Assembly: GCA_023251515.1 (NCBI GenBank)
Contig: JAHEYQ010000025.1
Coordinates: forward strand, 1-62,523
Origin: Bacteroidales bacterium
GTDB taxonomy: Bacteria; Bacteroidota; Bacteroidia; Bacteroidales; JACABE01
Reading direction: 5' to 3'
Length of the DNA: 62,523 nucleotides
Part shown: one piece after another, positions 1-7,536 of the stretch
Numbering within the stretch: the stretch's first letter is position 1
How the letters are laid out: every line of letters begins with the position of its first letter
Program-made: the position numbers and the translations under genes
Notes under the pieces: generated by a model
What the model saw: the letters and a program-made list of their open reading frames with translations, nothing else
Told to the model about the DNA's origin: nothing
Database searches by the model: none

Positions 1-210
1 TACGGCAGCCTTTCTCAATGTGGAGAAACCTTGCTGAAGGGTTACGGCAGCCTTTCCACAGGTGAGGAAACCTTGCTGAAGGGCTACGGCAAGCTTTCCA
101 CAGGTGAGGAAACCTTGCTGAAGGGCTACGACAAGCTTTCCACAGATGAGGAAACCTTGCTGAAGGCTTACGACATGGTTTCCACAAGTGAGGAACACTT
201 TTTACAAAAA
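1..210 (+). repeat. 42-bp tandem repeat, five copies
   Basis: Units begin at 1, 43, 85, 127 and 169, each starting with TACGRCA. Copies 2 and 3 are almost identical. Copy 1 differs in its middle (TCTCAATGTGG in place of TCCACAGGTGAGG), and copies 4 and 5 diverge progressively towards the 3' end, as expected for an array that grows from its 5' side. The array runs off the left edge of the window, so the true copy number is unknown. Confidence 0.9.
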
Positions 211-219
211 AAACTTTAA
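1..219 (+). CDS. C-terminal part of a 14-residue-repeat protein (cut by the window edge)
   Basis: The frame is open from the first base, so the start lies outside the window or is a TTG inside it (position 31). The product is built from a 14-residue unit of the form YGSLSTGEETLLKG. About five units are visible and drift towards the end (YGK, YDK, YDM), followed by a short tail ending in QKKL. No signal peptide, membrane segment or known domain is visible. I do not recognise a function. The DUF6261 gene follows 33 bases downstream on the same strand and may be co-transcribed. Because each unit is exactly 42 bp and strongly conserved at DNA level, the repeat may be maintained as DNA and the translation could be incidental. 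Confidence 0.45.
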   Translation, partial: YGSLSQCGETLLKGYGSLSTGEETLLKGYGKLSTGEETLLKGYDKLSTDEETLLKAYDMVSTSEEHFLQKKL

Positions 220-252
220 TTCATATATTTATAAACTTTAAAAAAATCTATT

Positions 253-990
253 ATGGAAATTTTAAACATCACATTAAAAAATTTACGCAACAATGAGCAC
301 CTCAACCACATGAACGAGGTAAAACAACTAATTGCAATACATACTGCTGATGCATTGGGCATTATAACACAAACCGACAACTTTTTGCAAGCCCTTTTGC
401 AGGAAGAAGAAGCTATAAATCCGCAGCTGAAAAGCGAAAAGAGTGATATTTTGGTGGATGATGATGCTAAGCGCGACTATACCTTCAGAGGTATGTCAGA
501 TGCCGTTTTGTCAGCCACCCGTCATTTTAAACCCACAGTAAGAGCCGCAGCCAACAAGTTGCAAACCGAAGTTTTTAACCCATTTGGCAATATTGCCCGT
601 CTTAATTACGACGAAGAAACCACTGCCATCGACAGCCTTTGTGCCGACCTGCAATCTACCTATGCCACCGAATGCGACCTTATAGGGCTAAACGAGTGGA
701 TTGAAGAACTTCTGATTAACAACAACGATTTTAAGAAAACCAGCAGCCAGCGTGTTGACGAAAGCTCGGTAAAAACCCAGCTCAAAATGAAACAGGTAAG
801 AGCCAAAGTTGACGAAGCCTACAAAGCCATTGGCAAACGAATCAGTGCCTTAATAGAGCTTAACGGCGAAACCGATTACAAAACCTTTGTAACCAAGCTC
901 AACATCATTACCGATAAATACAACATTACTCTTGCCAAACGTCGCGGCCGCAACAAAGGCGAAGACGACACTATAACCGAACAAATCTAA
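253..990 (+). CDS. DUF6261 family protein
   Basis: This 245-residue protein has no signal peptide or membrane segment and is probably cytoplasmic and mostly helical. Its N-terminus contains NLRNNEHLNHM, which is nearly repeated in the product of the gene at 27602-28357 (NLRNNEHMSFM). The two proteins also share a central FRGMSD/FRGLSH segment followed by a His-Phe and Ala-Ala-(N/K) pattern, a FNPFGNI/FNTFGNI motif and a C-terminus rich in Lys and Arg. This matches the Bacteroidota family DUF6261, whose function is unknown. The gene is clearly richer in G and C than the cargo genes that follow. It lies 33 bases after the 14-residue-repeat ORF. I infer that it is a real gene from the conserved paralogue; no role can be assigned. 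Confidence 0.75.
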   Translation: MEILNITLKNLRNNEHLNHMNEVKQLIAIHTADALGIITQTDNFLQALLQEEEAINPQLKSEKSDILVDDDAKRDYTFRGMSDAVLSATRHFKPTVRAAANKLQTEVFNPFGNIARLNYDEETTAIDSLCADLQSTYATECDLIGLNEWIEELLINNNDFKKTSSQRVDESSVKTQLKMKQVRAKVDEAYKAIGKRISALIELNGETDYKTFVTKLNIITDKYNITLAKRRGRNKGEDDTITEQI

Positions 991-999
991 AAAAACCAG

Positions 1000-1030
1000 G
1001 TAATCCGATGACCAAAAGTCATCGGATTAC
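1000..1030 (+). repeat. Inverted-repeat hairpin after the DUF6261 gene
   Basis: A perfect 13-bp stem (GTAATCCGATGAC at 1000-1012 and its complement at 1018-1030) with a 5-base loop starts 10 bases after the DUF6261 stop codon. No T-run follows, so it is not a classical intrinsic terminator, though it may protect or define a 3' end. A near copy occurs at 5002-5032, which marks this as a dispersed element. Confidence 0.7.
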
Positions 1031-1074
1031 TAAACCAATTACAACCAAATCAGCAAAACAGCATCTATAATAAA

Positions 1075-1256
1075 AACAATAAATAACAAATCTGCCAGAT
1101 TTCAAACAGCAAGTTCCAACAATAAATCAAATTACTCAGGAACTAAAAAACGCAAATCTGGTAGATTTTAATACAAAAAACACAAACAAAATGAAGAAAA
1201 TTTACATTTTAATGATTGCAATATTATTAGGAGGTATTGCAAAGGGGCAGTGGCAA
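1075..1256 (+). repeat. 5' module copy A (leader plus signal-peptide codons)
   Basis: These 182 bp align without gaps to 2831-3012 and appear about nine-tenths identical by eye. The module covers the whole leader and the first 22 codons of the T9SS cargo gene. It holds two 15-bp palindromic elements of the form AAATCTG-N-CAGATTT at 1088-1102 and 1154-1168, with centres 66 bp apart. The module is likely to carry the promoter or a regulatory RNA element shared by both genes. Confidence 0.85.
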
Positions 1257-2828
1257 AACCAACCCACAAAACCGAATGCACAAGACATAATAAACAAAAC
1301 CCTGTCCGAGAAAATACCACAGACTAATTTCCCAGAGCATATAAAAAGCCCGAATGCAAGCAAATCAGTAAGCTGGAATTTTGATACGATAGTTGCTTAC
1401 GATATTAATAATAATCCATCAATGAAGGTTATTCAAAATTTTGACAATTCAGGACATTTAATTTCTAACTTAATACAATATTGGCAAACAAATCAATGGG
1501 TTAATAATTATAAGTACACATATACGTATGATGTTAATGGAAATAAACTTACATACCTAATTGAGAATTGGGATTATAATATAAATGTTTGGAACACCCA
1601 CAGAAAATCAACATATACCTATGATATTAATGGAAATCTTTTGACTGAATTTGCAGAACAATGGGACGGAATCAATTGGTATAATCTTTACAAATACACT
1701 TTTACTTATGATGCAGATAATAATTTGCTGAGTAAATTATATGAATCTATTTGGTTGAATAATGAATGGAGCTCGATAAACAAAACTACAAATACGTATA
1801 ATACCAATGGTAAATTACTTTCTGTTTTGCAAGAATTTTGGGATAATAATATTTGGAATAATGATTTCAAACGTATTTTCACCTATGATGTCTATGGAAA
1901 TATGCTTACTAATTCATATTATTTATGGATAAGTAATACATGGGTAAATAAAGAAAGAAAAACATATTCTTATGACACAAATGGGAATATATTGAATGTC
2001 ATAAACGAAGAATGGCAAAATGCATTAGTGATTCATGATAAAACTACTTATACCTACGATGTAAATGGAAATAAGCTAACATCTCTAAGTGAACTTTGGC
2101 AAAATAATTTATGGGTTAATAATGATAGAATAACCAACACTTATGATTCTTACGGTAATAAATTAACAAACATATCAGAAGTATGGTCAAATAATGCTTG
2201 GAATTATCAATATTTTGATTCCTCTACCTACGATGCCAATAATAATCTTCTGACCATCGTTTCTAAAGAATGGATAAATAATACTTGGCAAAACTACCTT
2301 AAACTATCATCTACTTATGATAATACTGGAAACGAACTTGTAAGATTAATAGAAAATTGGTCATACAATGCATGGAAAAATAGCTGGAGAACGACATATA
2401 TATATGATATAAATGGAAATTCAAATACAGGAAAGTTTGAACTTTGGCAAAATAATAATTGGGTTTTGTCAATAAATGGTAATTTAGGTGTTTATTCTTC
2501 TAAAAACAGAATATATGATTTATTAGGCTACTCTCGTTACCAAGCCCACTTTGTATCATTTACAAACGGCATAAATGAAACCACACCCAAACAATTAAAC
2601 CTCTACCCCAACCCTGCCACCAACTCACTTACACTAAACCTAAACCAACTGCAAAATCTGCGAAATGCCACCGTAAGCATCTATAATATACAAGGCAAGC
2701 AACTGCTGCATCAGAATATCAGCCAATCACAAACACAAATAGATATCAGCAGCTTTGCCAAAGGAATTTACATCGTAAAACTGCAAACAGAAAAAGAATG
2801 CCTACAAAGTAAATTTGTGAAAGAATAA
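1191..2828 (+). CDS. T9SS-secreted YD-like repeat protein
   Basis: This 545-residue protein starts with a signal peptide (Lys-Lys, hydrophobic ILMIAILLGG, cleavage probably before Gln20). Residues from about 65 to 455 form roughly ten repeats of about 35 residues with the core TYDxNGNxL and a Trp-rich partner segment such as WxNNxW. This resembles RHS/YD repeats, although no toxin or RHS core domain follows. The last 75 or so residues are a type A sorting domain with YPNPA, IYNIQGK and KGIYIVKLQ. The protein is therefore expected to cross the outer membrane through the SprA system and be anchored or released at the surface. A carbohydrate-binding or adhesive role is possible but not shown. 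The leader, signal peptide and sorting domain closely match those of the next gene, while the centre is unrelated. Confidence 0.85.
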   Translation: MKKIYILMIAILLGGIAKGQWQNQPTKPNAQDIINKTLSEKIPQTNFPEHIKSPNASKSVSWNFDTIVAYDINNNPSMKVIQNFDNSGHLISNLIQYWQTNQWVNNYKYTYTYDVNGNKLTYLIENWDYNINVWNTHRKSTYTYDINGNLLTEFAEQWDGINWYNLYKYTFTYDADNNLLSKLYESIWLNNEWSSINKTTNTYNTNGKLLSVLQEFWDNNIWNNDFKRIFTYDVYGNMLTNSYYLWISNTWVNKERKTYSYDTNGNILNVINEEWQNALVIHDKTTYTYDVNGNKLTSLSELWQNNLWVNNDRITNTYDSYGNKLTNISEVWSNNAWNYQYFDSSTYDANNNLLTIVSKEWINNTWQNYLKLSSTYDNTGNELVRLIENWSYNAWKNSWRTTYIYDINGNSNTGKFELWQNNNWVLSINGNLGVYSSKNRIYDLLGYSRYQAHFVSFTNGINETTPKQLNLYPNPATNSLTLNLNQLQNLRNATVSIYNIQGKQLLHQNISQSQTQIDISSFAKGIYIVKLQTEKECLQSKFVKE

Positions 2829-2830
2829 TA

Positions 2831-3012
2831 AACAATAAATATCAAATCTGTCGGATTTCAAACAGCAAGTTCCAACAATAAATCAAATTTAACAGGAACT
2901 TATAAACACAAATCCGGCAGATTTTAAACCAAAAAACACAAACAAAATGAGGAAAATTTACATTTTAATGATTGCAGTATTATTAGGAGGTATTGCAAAG
3001 GGGCAATGGCAA
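2831..3012 (+). repeat. 5' module copy B (leader plus signal-peptide codons)
   Basis: This is the second copy of the module at 1075-1256. The two 15-bp palindromic elements lie at 2844-2858 and 2910-2924, again 66 bp apart. The base changes between copies mostly turn a T-A or C-G pair into a G-T wobble or the reverse, so pairing in RNA is preserved. Confidence 0.85.
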
Positions 3013-4992
3013 CATTCAATACATCTTTCAAGTAATATTAGAGAAACTGAAAAAAAAGGAGACACTATATTTGTTTTAAGTGGTTCTTCCTTATTAAAAT
3101 CTGACGATAACGGAAACAGTTGGTCAAATATTTATAGTTGTCTTTCAAATTCAACTCTGAGCTTATGCCCATTTCAAACATTTACACAACAAGACTCCAT
3201 AATATATATTGGTTCATATTATTATTTTAATATTTCAAAAGATTTTGGAAACACATGGTTAAATAATAATACTTTGCCAAATATAACATCAATTGCAACA
3301 AAAGATTCAATAATTATTATTGCATATAATAATGCTACCTATAAATCAACAGACTATGGATTAACTTGGGCTTATTTGTCTAATGGACCAAATAATTATA
3401 ATATCACTACGATAGCTATTTTCGATAATGATGTATATTTGGGAACTAATTATCAAGGGGTTTATAAAACAACATTAAACGGAACATCATGGACTCAGGT
3501 TAATAATAATATGTATCAGGGTTATATCGGTGCTTTTGCGAAAGATGGTAACAATATTTATGCAGCTAGTTCTCATGGGCTTTATAAAACTTCAAACAAT
3601 GCAGTTTCATGGACAAAAATGAATACATTTGAAGTAAACAACATTATTGTTATTGATACTTTATTAGTTGTAACATCTCAAAACAATGGAGTCTTTTTAT
3701 CCAAAGATGAAGGGCAAAATTGGATATCAGTAATTGATGGGTTGCCAAGTAATAATTCAATTAAAACGTTAATAAATAATGATAGCACAATTTTTTTGGG
3801 AATAAGTTCAGAGGTTTATACAAGGAAAATATCAGATTTTTATGTTAAAGACACAATAACGGCAAACACATTTCCATTGCAAAGTGGGGTAGTAAGCGGT
3901 ACTGGCAATTTTGATATCGGACAAACTATCACAATAAAAGCAACACCTTTGTCTGGTTATAAATTTGTTTGTTGGAATGAAAATGGAACAATCGTAAGTG
4001 TTGATTCTGCATTTACATTTACCGTTTCAGGAAACAGAAATATTACAGCAGTTTTTATTCCCATTTTTAGTATAACAGCCAATTGCAACCTTCAGTCAAG
4101 TGGTATAATAAGTGGAGATGGCTATTATACAAATAATCAGATATGCAATTTAAAAGCATCAAGAATTTCTGGATATGTTTTTGTAAGTTGGACAGAAAAT
4201 GGAAATATTGTTAGTGTAGATTCAAATTATTTGTTTGTTGTAACATCAAACAGAAATTTAGTTGCTAATTTTTTCCCCAGATATATTGTTACAACAGTAG
4301 AAAACCCAGCAATTGGAGGCACTACAACAGGGGGAGGTTTTTTTAACGTTAATCAGGTATGCACTATTAACGCATTTGCAAATCCTGGATATAAATTTCT
4401 GTATTGGAGACAAAATTTTGCATATCAATATATTGTAAGCTATGATACTGCATATTCTTTTAATGTAAATTATGATGGGAGTTATATGGCTGTTTTTGCA
4501 CCAACTAGTTTTAATGTTTATACAAATTCACTGCCAAATAATGGAGGATTTATTACTGGAGGAGGAATATTTCAAACCAACAGTTTGTGTACACTGAAAG
4601 CTAATGCTTTTTCAGGTTATCAATTTCTATATTGGTCAGAATTAGGAAGTACTCTCAGCACAGATACTATTTACTCTTTTGTTGTAGATGAGGAAAAAGT
4701 AATTACAGCAAATTTCTCTTCAACAATAAGTATTGAAAATAACAAAATAGATAATTCTATTGACTTCTACCCCAACCCTGCCACCAACACACTTACACTA
4801 AACCTAAGCCAATTGCAACAACTGCAAAATGCCAGCTTTAGCATCTACGATATACAAGGCAAGCAACTGCTACAACAAATTATTACAGAAGCACAAACAC
4901 AAATAGATATCAGCAGCTTTGCCAAAGGAATTTACATCGTAAAACTACAAACAGATAAAGAAACACTACAAAGCAAATTTGTGAAAGAATAA
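2947..4992 (+). CDS. T9SS-secreted protein with BNR-like and InlB B-type repeats
   Basis: This 681-residue protein has the same signal peptide as the gene before it. Residues from about 25 to 295 contain Asp-box-like motifs (SDDNGNSW, SKDFGNTW, STDYGLTW, SKDEGQNW), which indicate a sialidase/sortilin-type beta-propeller. Residues from about 300 to 595 carry four divergent InlB B-repeats, each with a G-x-G, a GYKF/GYQF and a W-x-E/Q segment followed by a final VxAxF-type strand. A type A sorting domain ends the protein (FYPNPA, IYDIQGK, KGIYIVKLQ). No catalytic residues of a sialidase are evident, so a binding or adhesion role is more likely than hydrolysis. Export through the T9SS is inferred from the sorting domain. 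Confidence 0.88.
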   Translation: MRKIYILMIAVLLGGIAKGQWQHSIHLSSNIRETEKKGDTIFVLSGSSLLKSDDNGNSWSNIYSCLSNSTLSLCPFQTFTQQDSIIYIGSYYYFNISKDFGNTWLNNNTLPNITSIATKDSIIIIAYNNATYKSTDYGLTWAYLSNGPNNYNITTIAIFDNDVYLGTNYQGVYKTTLNGTSWTQVNNNMYQGYIGAFAKDGNNIYAASSHGLYKTSNNAVSWTKMNTFEVNNIIVIDTLLVVTSQNNGVFLSKDEGQNWISVIDGLPSNNSIKTLINNDSTIFLGISSEVYTRKISDFYVKDTITANTFPLQSGVVSGTGNFDIGQTITIKATPLSGYKFVCWNENGTIVSVDSAFTFTVSGNRNITAVFIPIFSITANCNLQSSGIISGDGYYTNNQICNLKASRISGYVFVSWTENGNIVSVDSNYLFVVTSNRNLVANFFPRYIVTTVENPAIGGTTTGGGFFNVNQVCTINAFANPGYKFLYWRQNFAYQYIVSYDTAYSFNVNYDGSYMAVFAPTSFNVYTNSLPNNGGFITGGGIFQTNSLCTLKANAFSGYQFLYWSELGSTLSTDTIYSFVVDEEKVITANFSSTISIENNKIDNSIDFYPNPATNTLTLNLSQLQQLQNASFSIYDIQGKQLLQQIITEAQTQIDISSFAKGIYIVKLQTDKETLQSKFVKE

Positions 4993-5001
4993 AGAAACCA
5001 A

Positions 5002-5032
5002 GTAATCCTATGACTTCGGGTCATTGGATTAC
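5002..5032 (+). repeat. Inverted-repeat hairpin, second copy
   Basis: A 13-bp stem with one mismatch (5002-5014 and 5020-5032) follows the cargo gene stop codon by 9 bases. It matches the hairpin at 1000-1030 (GTAATCC...GGATTAC) but has a different loop. As in the first copy, there is no T-run. Confidence 0.65.
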
Positions 5033-5056
5033 TAAAACAAAAAAAACACAAACAAT

Positions 5057-5119
5057 ATGAAAAAGGTTTATTTTTTCATCATAATTTGTATTTTTGCAAA
5101 AAAGAATAATGTTATATGA
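5057..5119 (+). pseudogene. Possible vestige of a third cargo gene start (signal-peptide-only ORF)
   Basis: A 20-codon frame encodes a signal-peptide-like start (MKKVYFF, then III). The bases just before it (ACACAAACAATATG) resemble the end of the 5' modules upstream of 1191 and 2947. Its TGA stop overlaps the ATG of the WbqC-like gene as ATGA. I read it as the remnant of a third copy of the cargo 5' module. A translated leader peptide is an alternative. Confidence 0.3.
5089..5096 (+). promoter_or_regulatory. -7 promoter element for the WbqC-like gene
   Basis: TATTTTTG fits the Bacteroidota -7 consensus TAnnTTTG and lies 19 bases before the ATG at 5116. No clear -33 TTTG is seen at the usual spacing. 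Confidence 0.5.
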
Positions 5120-5733
5120 GAGAATTGTTTGTTTCTACAGCCTATTTACCCCCGATTGCATTTTATGCAAGCATCCTGAAAACAGATATTTATATACTTG
5201 AAAAGTTTGAGACTTATGTAAAGCAAACCTATCGCAACCGATGTCATATTATGTCGGCTAACGGATTACTGCCTTTAAGCATTCCGATTGAAAAACCTGA
5301 TGGCAGCCGAAGCCGCATGAAAGATATACAGATTTCAAATTCGGTAAACTGGCAGGCTAATCATTGGAAAGCCATAGAATCGGCTTATAACAAATCTCCG
5401 TTTTTTCTTTATTATCGCGACGATTTTGAGAAATTCTATACACAGAAATACGAAAATCTTTTTGATTTCAATCTGGAACTTATAGAGTTCATTAATGCAA
5501 AAATCGGATTTGATAAAAAAATTGCATTTACTGAAGAATATCATCAGATACCCAAAAAATCGAAAGATGCCCGTAATCGTTTTCATCCCAAAAAAGACAA
5601 GAGCAATTTTGAGTTTCCGCATTATTATCAGGTTTTTGAAGAAAAACATGGCTTTGTACCCAATTTAAGTATCATTGATTTACTCTTCAACGAAGGACCC
5701 GGAAGTGCTTTTTACCTGCAATCGGTAAAATAA
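5116..5733 (+). CDS. WbqC-like family protein
   Basis: This 205-residue protein matches the WbqC-like family. An N-terminal segment with YLPPIAFYA is followed by a YVKQTYRNRC region, then a Pro/Leu/Ser segment with IPIEKPDG, a WQANHWKAIESAY segment and a Phe/Tyr-rich YRDDFEKFY. The family is found near polysaccharide genes and its biochemical activity is not established. No signal peptide or membrane span is visible. The gene converges with maf, with only 3 bases between the two stop codons, so no dedicated terminator fits between them. Confidence 0.8.
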   Translation: MRELFVSTAYLPPIAFYASILKTDIYILEKFETYVKQTYRNRCHIMSANGLLPLSIPIEKPDGSRSRMKDIQISNSVNWQANHWKAIESAYNKSPFFLYYRDDFEKFYTQKYENLFDFNLELIEFINAKIGFDKKIAFTEEYHQIPKKSKDARNRFHPKKDKSNFEFPHYYQVFEEKHGFVPNLSIIDLLFNEGPGSAFYLQSVK

Positions 5734-5736
5734 ATT

Positions 5737-6333
5737 TTATTTATCTGATTTTATTTTCAGTAATTTATTGAGTTCTTTGTACAACATCTGTGTAGGCAAT
5801 CCCATTACATTAAAATACGAACCTTCAATGCGTTCTATTCCGATATATCCGATCCATTCCTGTATGCCATATGCACCGGCTTTATCGAATGGTTTGTAAT
5901 TCTGTATGTAATAATTAATTTCATCATCGCTCAGCGCTCTGAAAAACACATTGCTTTCGGCAAAAAAACTGATTTCTTTACTGATAGTTTTTATACAAAC
6001 TCCCGTTATTACCTGATGTTTTCTGCCCGAAATACATTTCAAAATCCTAAAAGCATCAGCCTCATCTTTGGGTTTTCCTAAAACTTCGTTATCAACTGCC
6101 ACTATGGTATCAGCCGAAATCAGAATGGTATTTTCTGATATAAAACTTTTTAATGCATTGGCTTTTAATTGAGCCAGATATACCGGAATTTGTTTGATTT
6201 CCAGATTATCGGGATATATTTCTTCGGCTTCGGAGTGCATTACCCTGAAGTTGAAACCCATATCCTTTAGCAACTGCTGACGGCGCGGCGACTGCGATGC
6301 CAGTATGATTTCTGTTTTTCCTAAATTTATCAT
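5737..6333 (-). CDS. maf: Maf-like nucleotide pyrophosphatase
   Basis: Maf proteins hydrolyse non-canonical or regulatory nucleoside triphosphates (dTTP, UTP and modified forms) to monophosphates in the cytoplasm. The family signatures are present: S13-Q-S-P-R-R18 at the N-terminus, EIYP near residue 40, ISADTI with Asp75, LGKP at 85-88 and GAYGIQEW in the C-terminal half, which is typical of the YhdE (dTTP/UTP) subgroup. I place the start at the ATG at 6333, which gives 198 residues, the usual length. A longer frame exists to 6387, but its extra residues are not Maf-like. The chosen start overlaps the stop of the upstream prenyltransferase as ATGA, so the two are probably translationally coupled. 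Confidence 0.9.
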   Translation of the reverse strand: MINLGKTEIILASQSPRRQQLLKDMGFNFRVMHSEAEEIYPDNLEIKQIPVYLAQLKANALKSFISENTILISADTIVAVDNEVLGKPKDEADAFRILKCISGRKHQVITGVCIKTISKEISFFAESNVFFRALSDDEINYYIQNYKPFDKAGAYGIQEWIGYIGIERIEGSYFNVMGLPTQMLYKELNKLLKIKSDK

Positions 6334-7274
6334 GGCTGTAATGAAAAGTAAACTCCAGTTATGGTTAATATTCCGAGCAACATGCATATTTTTGCAAAAT
6401 TGCTTGCGTAGTGCAAATCTTTTTTATCTTTTGCTCTCCAAATAATTACAGCCAGATAAGCAAACGGTAGCTGAACCATAATCATCAGCACTGCTGCATA
6501 ATATCCCATATTATAGTTTCGCAGGAAATACTGAAAACCTGATACCAGCAAAATTCCCAATACAGCCAGTCCGGCAGCTATTTTTTTGGCATTTTCTACA
6601 CCAACTACCACCGGCAAAGTGGTACAACCCCATTTAGAATCGCCTTCTACATCTTCGGTGTCCTTAATAAATTCGCGGATTAGCGTTATCAGAAATGCAA
6701 ATACCGAATATGCAATTACAAAATAAGTAATGGTCCAAAAAATATTGAAACCCTCGGCAAAGGCAATTCCGTTTTTGCGGATAATCAGAAATTCGTAAAT
6801 CCAAACCACCAGAATCAAACATCCGGTAAGAAAAGAAACAGCCAGATTACCAATCAGAAACATGCGTTTGTATTTTAGCGAATAAAAATAAAAAACAGCA
6901 ATCGGCACCAGCAGTATCAGACCCAGATTGAAGGAAGTGTTTTTAATTCCGATATAAATGGCTAAAAGAGCAGCAATTCCATTCATAATATAATAAAACA
7001 GATAGGCTCTTTCTTCAGTAATATGTTGTCCGATAATCTGCTTTTCGGGTTTGTTTATTATATCGATATTCACATCAAAAATATCGTTGATAATATAACC
7101 TGCACCCGAAATCAGAACGAGTGTTAATACAAACAGTGCAAAGTCGATATTGCTCATTTCCAATTGTATGAACTGGGTTTTATAAAAAGGTTCTATCAGA
7201 AAATGACGTACCAGATATAAACTTAAGGCTATAATAATCAGGTTTTGCCAACGGATAAGCTTCAGAAACTTCAT
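6330..7274 (-). CDS. UbiA-family prenyltransferase
   Basis: This 314-residue integral membrane protein has eight or nine hydrophobic segments. It carries the two Asp-rich motifs that bind prenyl diphosphate through magnesium: N63-D-I-F-D-V-N-I-D71 and, near residue 205, DTEDVEGD followed by K-W-G. In Bacteroidota this type is often annotated as geranylgeranylglycerol-phosphate geranylgeranyltransferase. The true acceptor could also be a quinone or haem precursor and cannot be decided from sequence. It is the first gene of a two-gene unit with maf, joined by a 4-base stop/start overlap. Confidence 0.85.
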   Translation of the reverse strand: MKFLKLIRWQNLIIIALSLYLVRHFLIEPFYKTQFIQLEMSNIDFALFVLTLVLISGAGYIINDIFDVNIDIINKPEKQIIGQHITEERAYLFYYIMNGIAALLAIYIGIKNTSFNLGLILLVPIAVFYFYSLKYKRMFLIGNLAVSFLTGCLILVVWIYEFLIIRKNGIAFAEGFNIFWTITYFVIAYSVFAFLITLIREFIKDTEDVEGDSKWGCTTLPVVVGVENAKKIAAGLAVLGILLVSGFQYFLRNYNMGYYAAVLMIMVQLPFAYLAVIIWRAKDKKDLHYASNFAKICMLLGILTITGVYFSLQP

Positions 7275-7290
7275 TTTTTTAATTTTTCGG

Positions 7291-7298
7291 CAAAATTA
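7291..7298 (-). promoter_or_regulatory. -7 promoter element for the ubiA-like gene and maf
   Basis: On the minus strand the bases read TAATTTTG, which fits TAnnTTTG. The element ends 17 bases before the start codon at 7274. Confidence 0.4.
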
Positions 7299-7461
7299 CA
7301 AATTATACCAAAGTGATTTATAAATTAATTCATATTTTAATGGTATAATGCCGATCAGAAATTTGTTATAGTTTCAAGAGCGAAGCGAATTGGACTATTA
7401 CATATTTCATTTCGGTATTATAAATCATTATGACATTTCAAATGTTTTATACTTTAAAAAC

Positions 7462-7494
7462 TTTGGTAAAATAAGGTCAGAATTTATACTTTTG
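7462..7494 (+). promoter_or_regulatory. -33/-7 promoter for the ACP phosphodiesterase gene
   Basis: TTTG at 7462-7465 and TACTTTTG at 7487-7494 are separated by 21 bases. They fit the Bacteroidota promoter and place the transcript start shortly before the ATG at 7537. This argues against any longer protein starting upstream. Confidence 0.55.
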
Positions 7495-7536
7495 CTTTTT
7501 TTATCTGATACTGAATCTAACAAAATCAAATCGAAA

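Noticed and set aside
1..210. CRISPR array
   Set aside because: The units are 42 bp, contiguous and in frame, with no unique spacers between them.
1191..2828. Full RHS toxin gene
   Set aside because: The YD-like repeats end directly in a T9SS sorting domain. No RHS core or C-terminal toxin domain is present.
6334..6387. Longer Maf start
   Set aside because: The 18 extra residues lie inside the ubiA-like gene and are not Maf-like; the ATG at 6333 gives the usual overlap and length.
7390..7536. N-terminal extension of the ACP phosphodiesterase
   Set aside because: The extra residues have no family similarity, and the promoter at 7462-7494 lies inside them.
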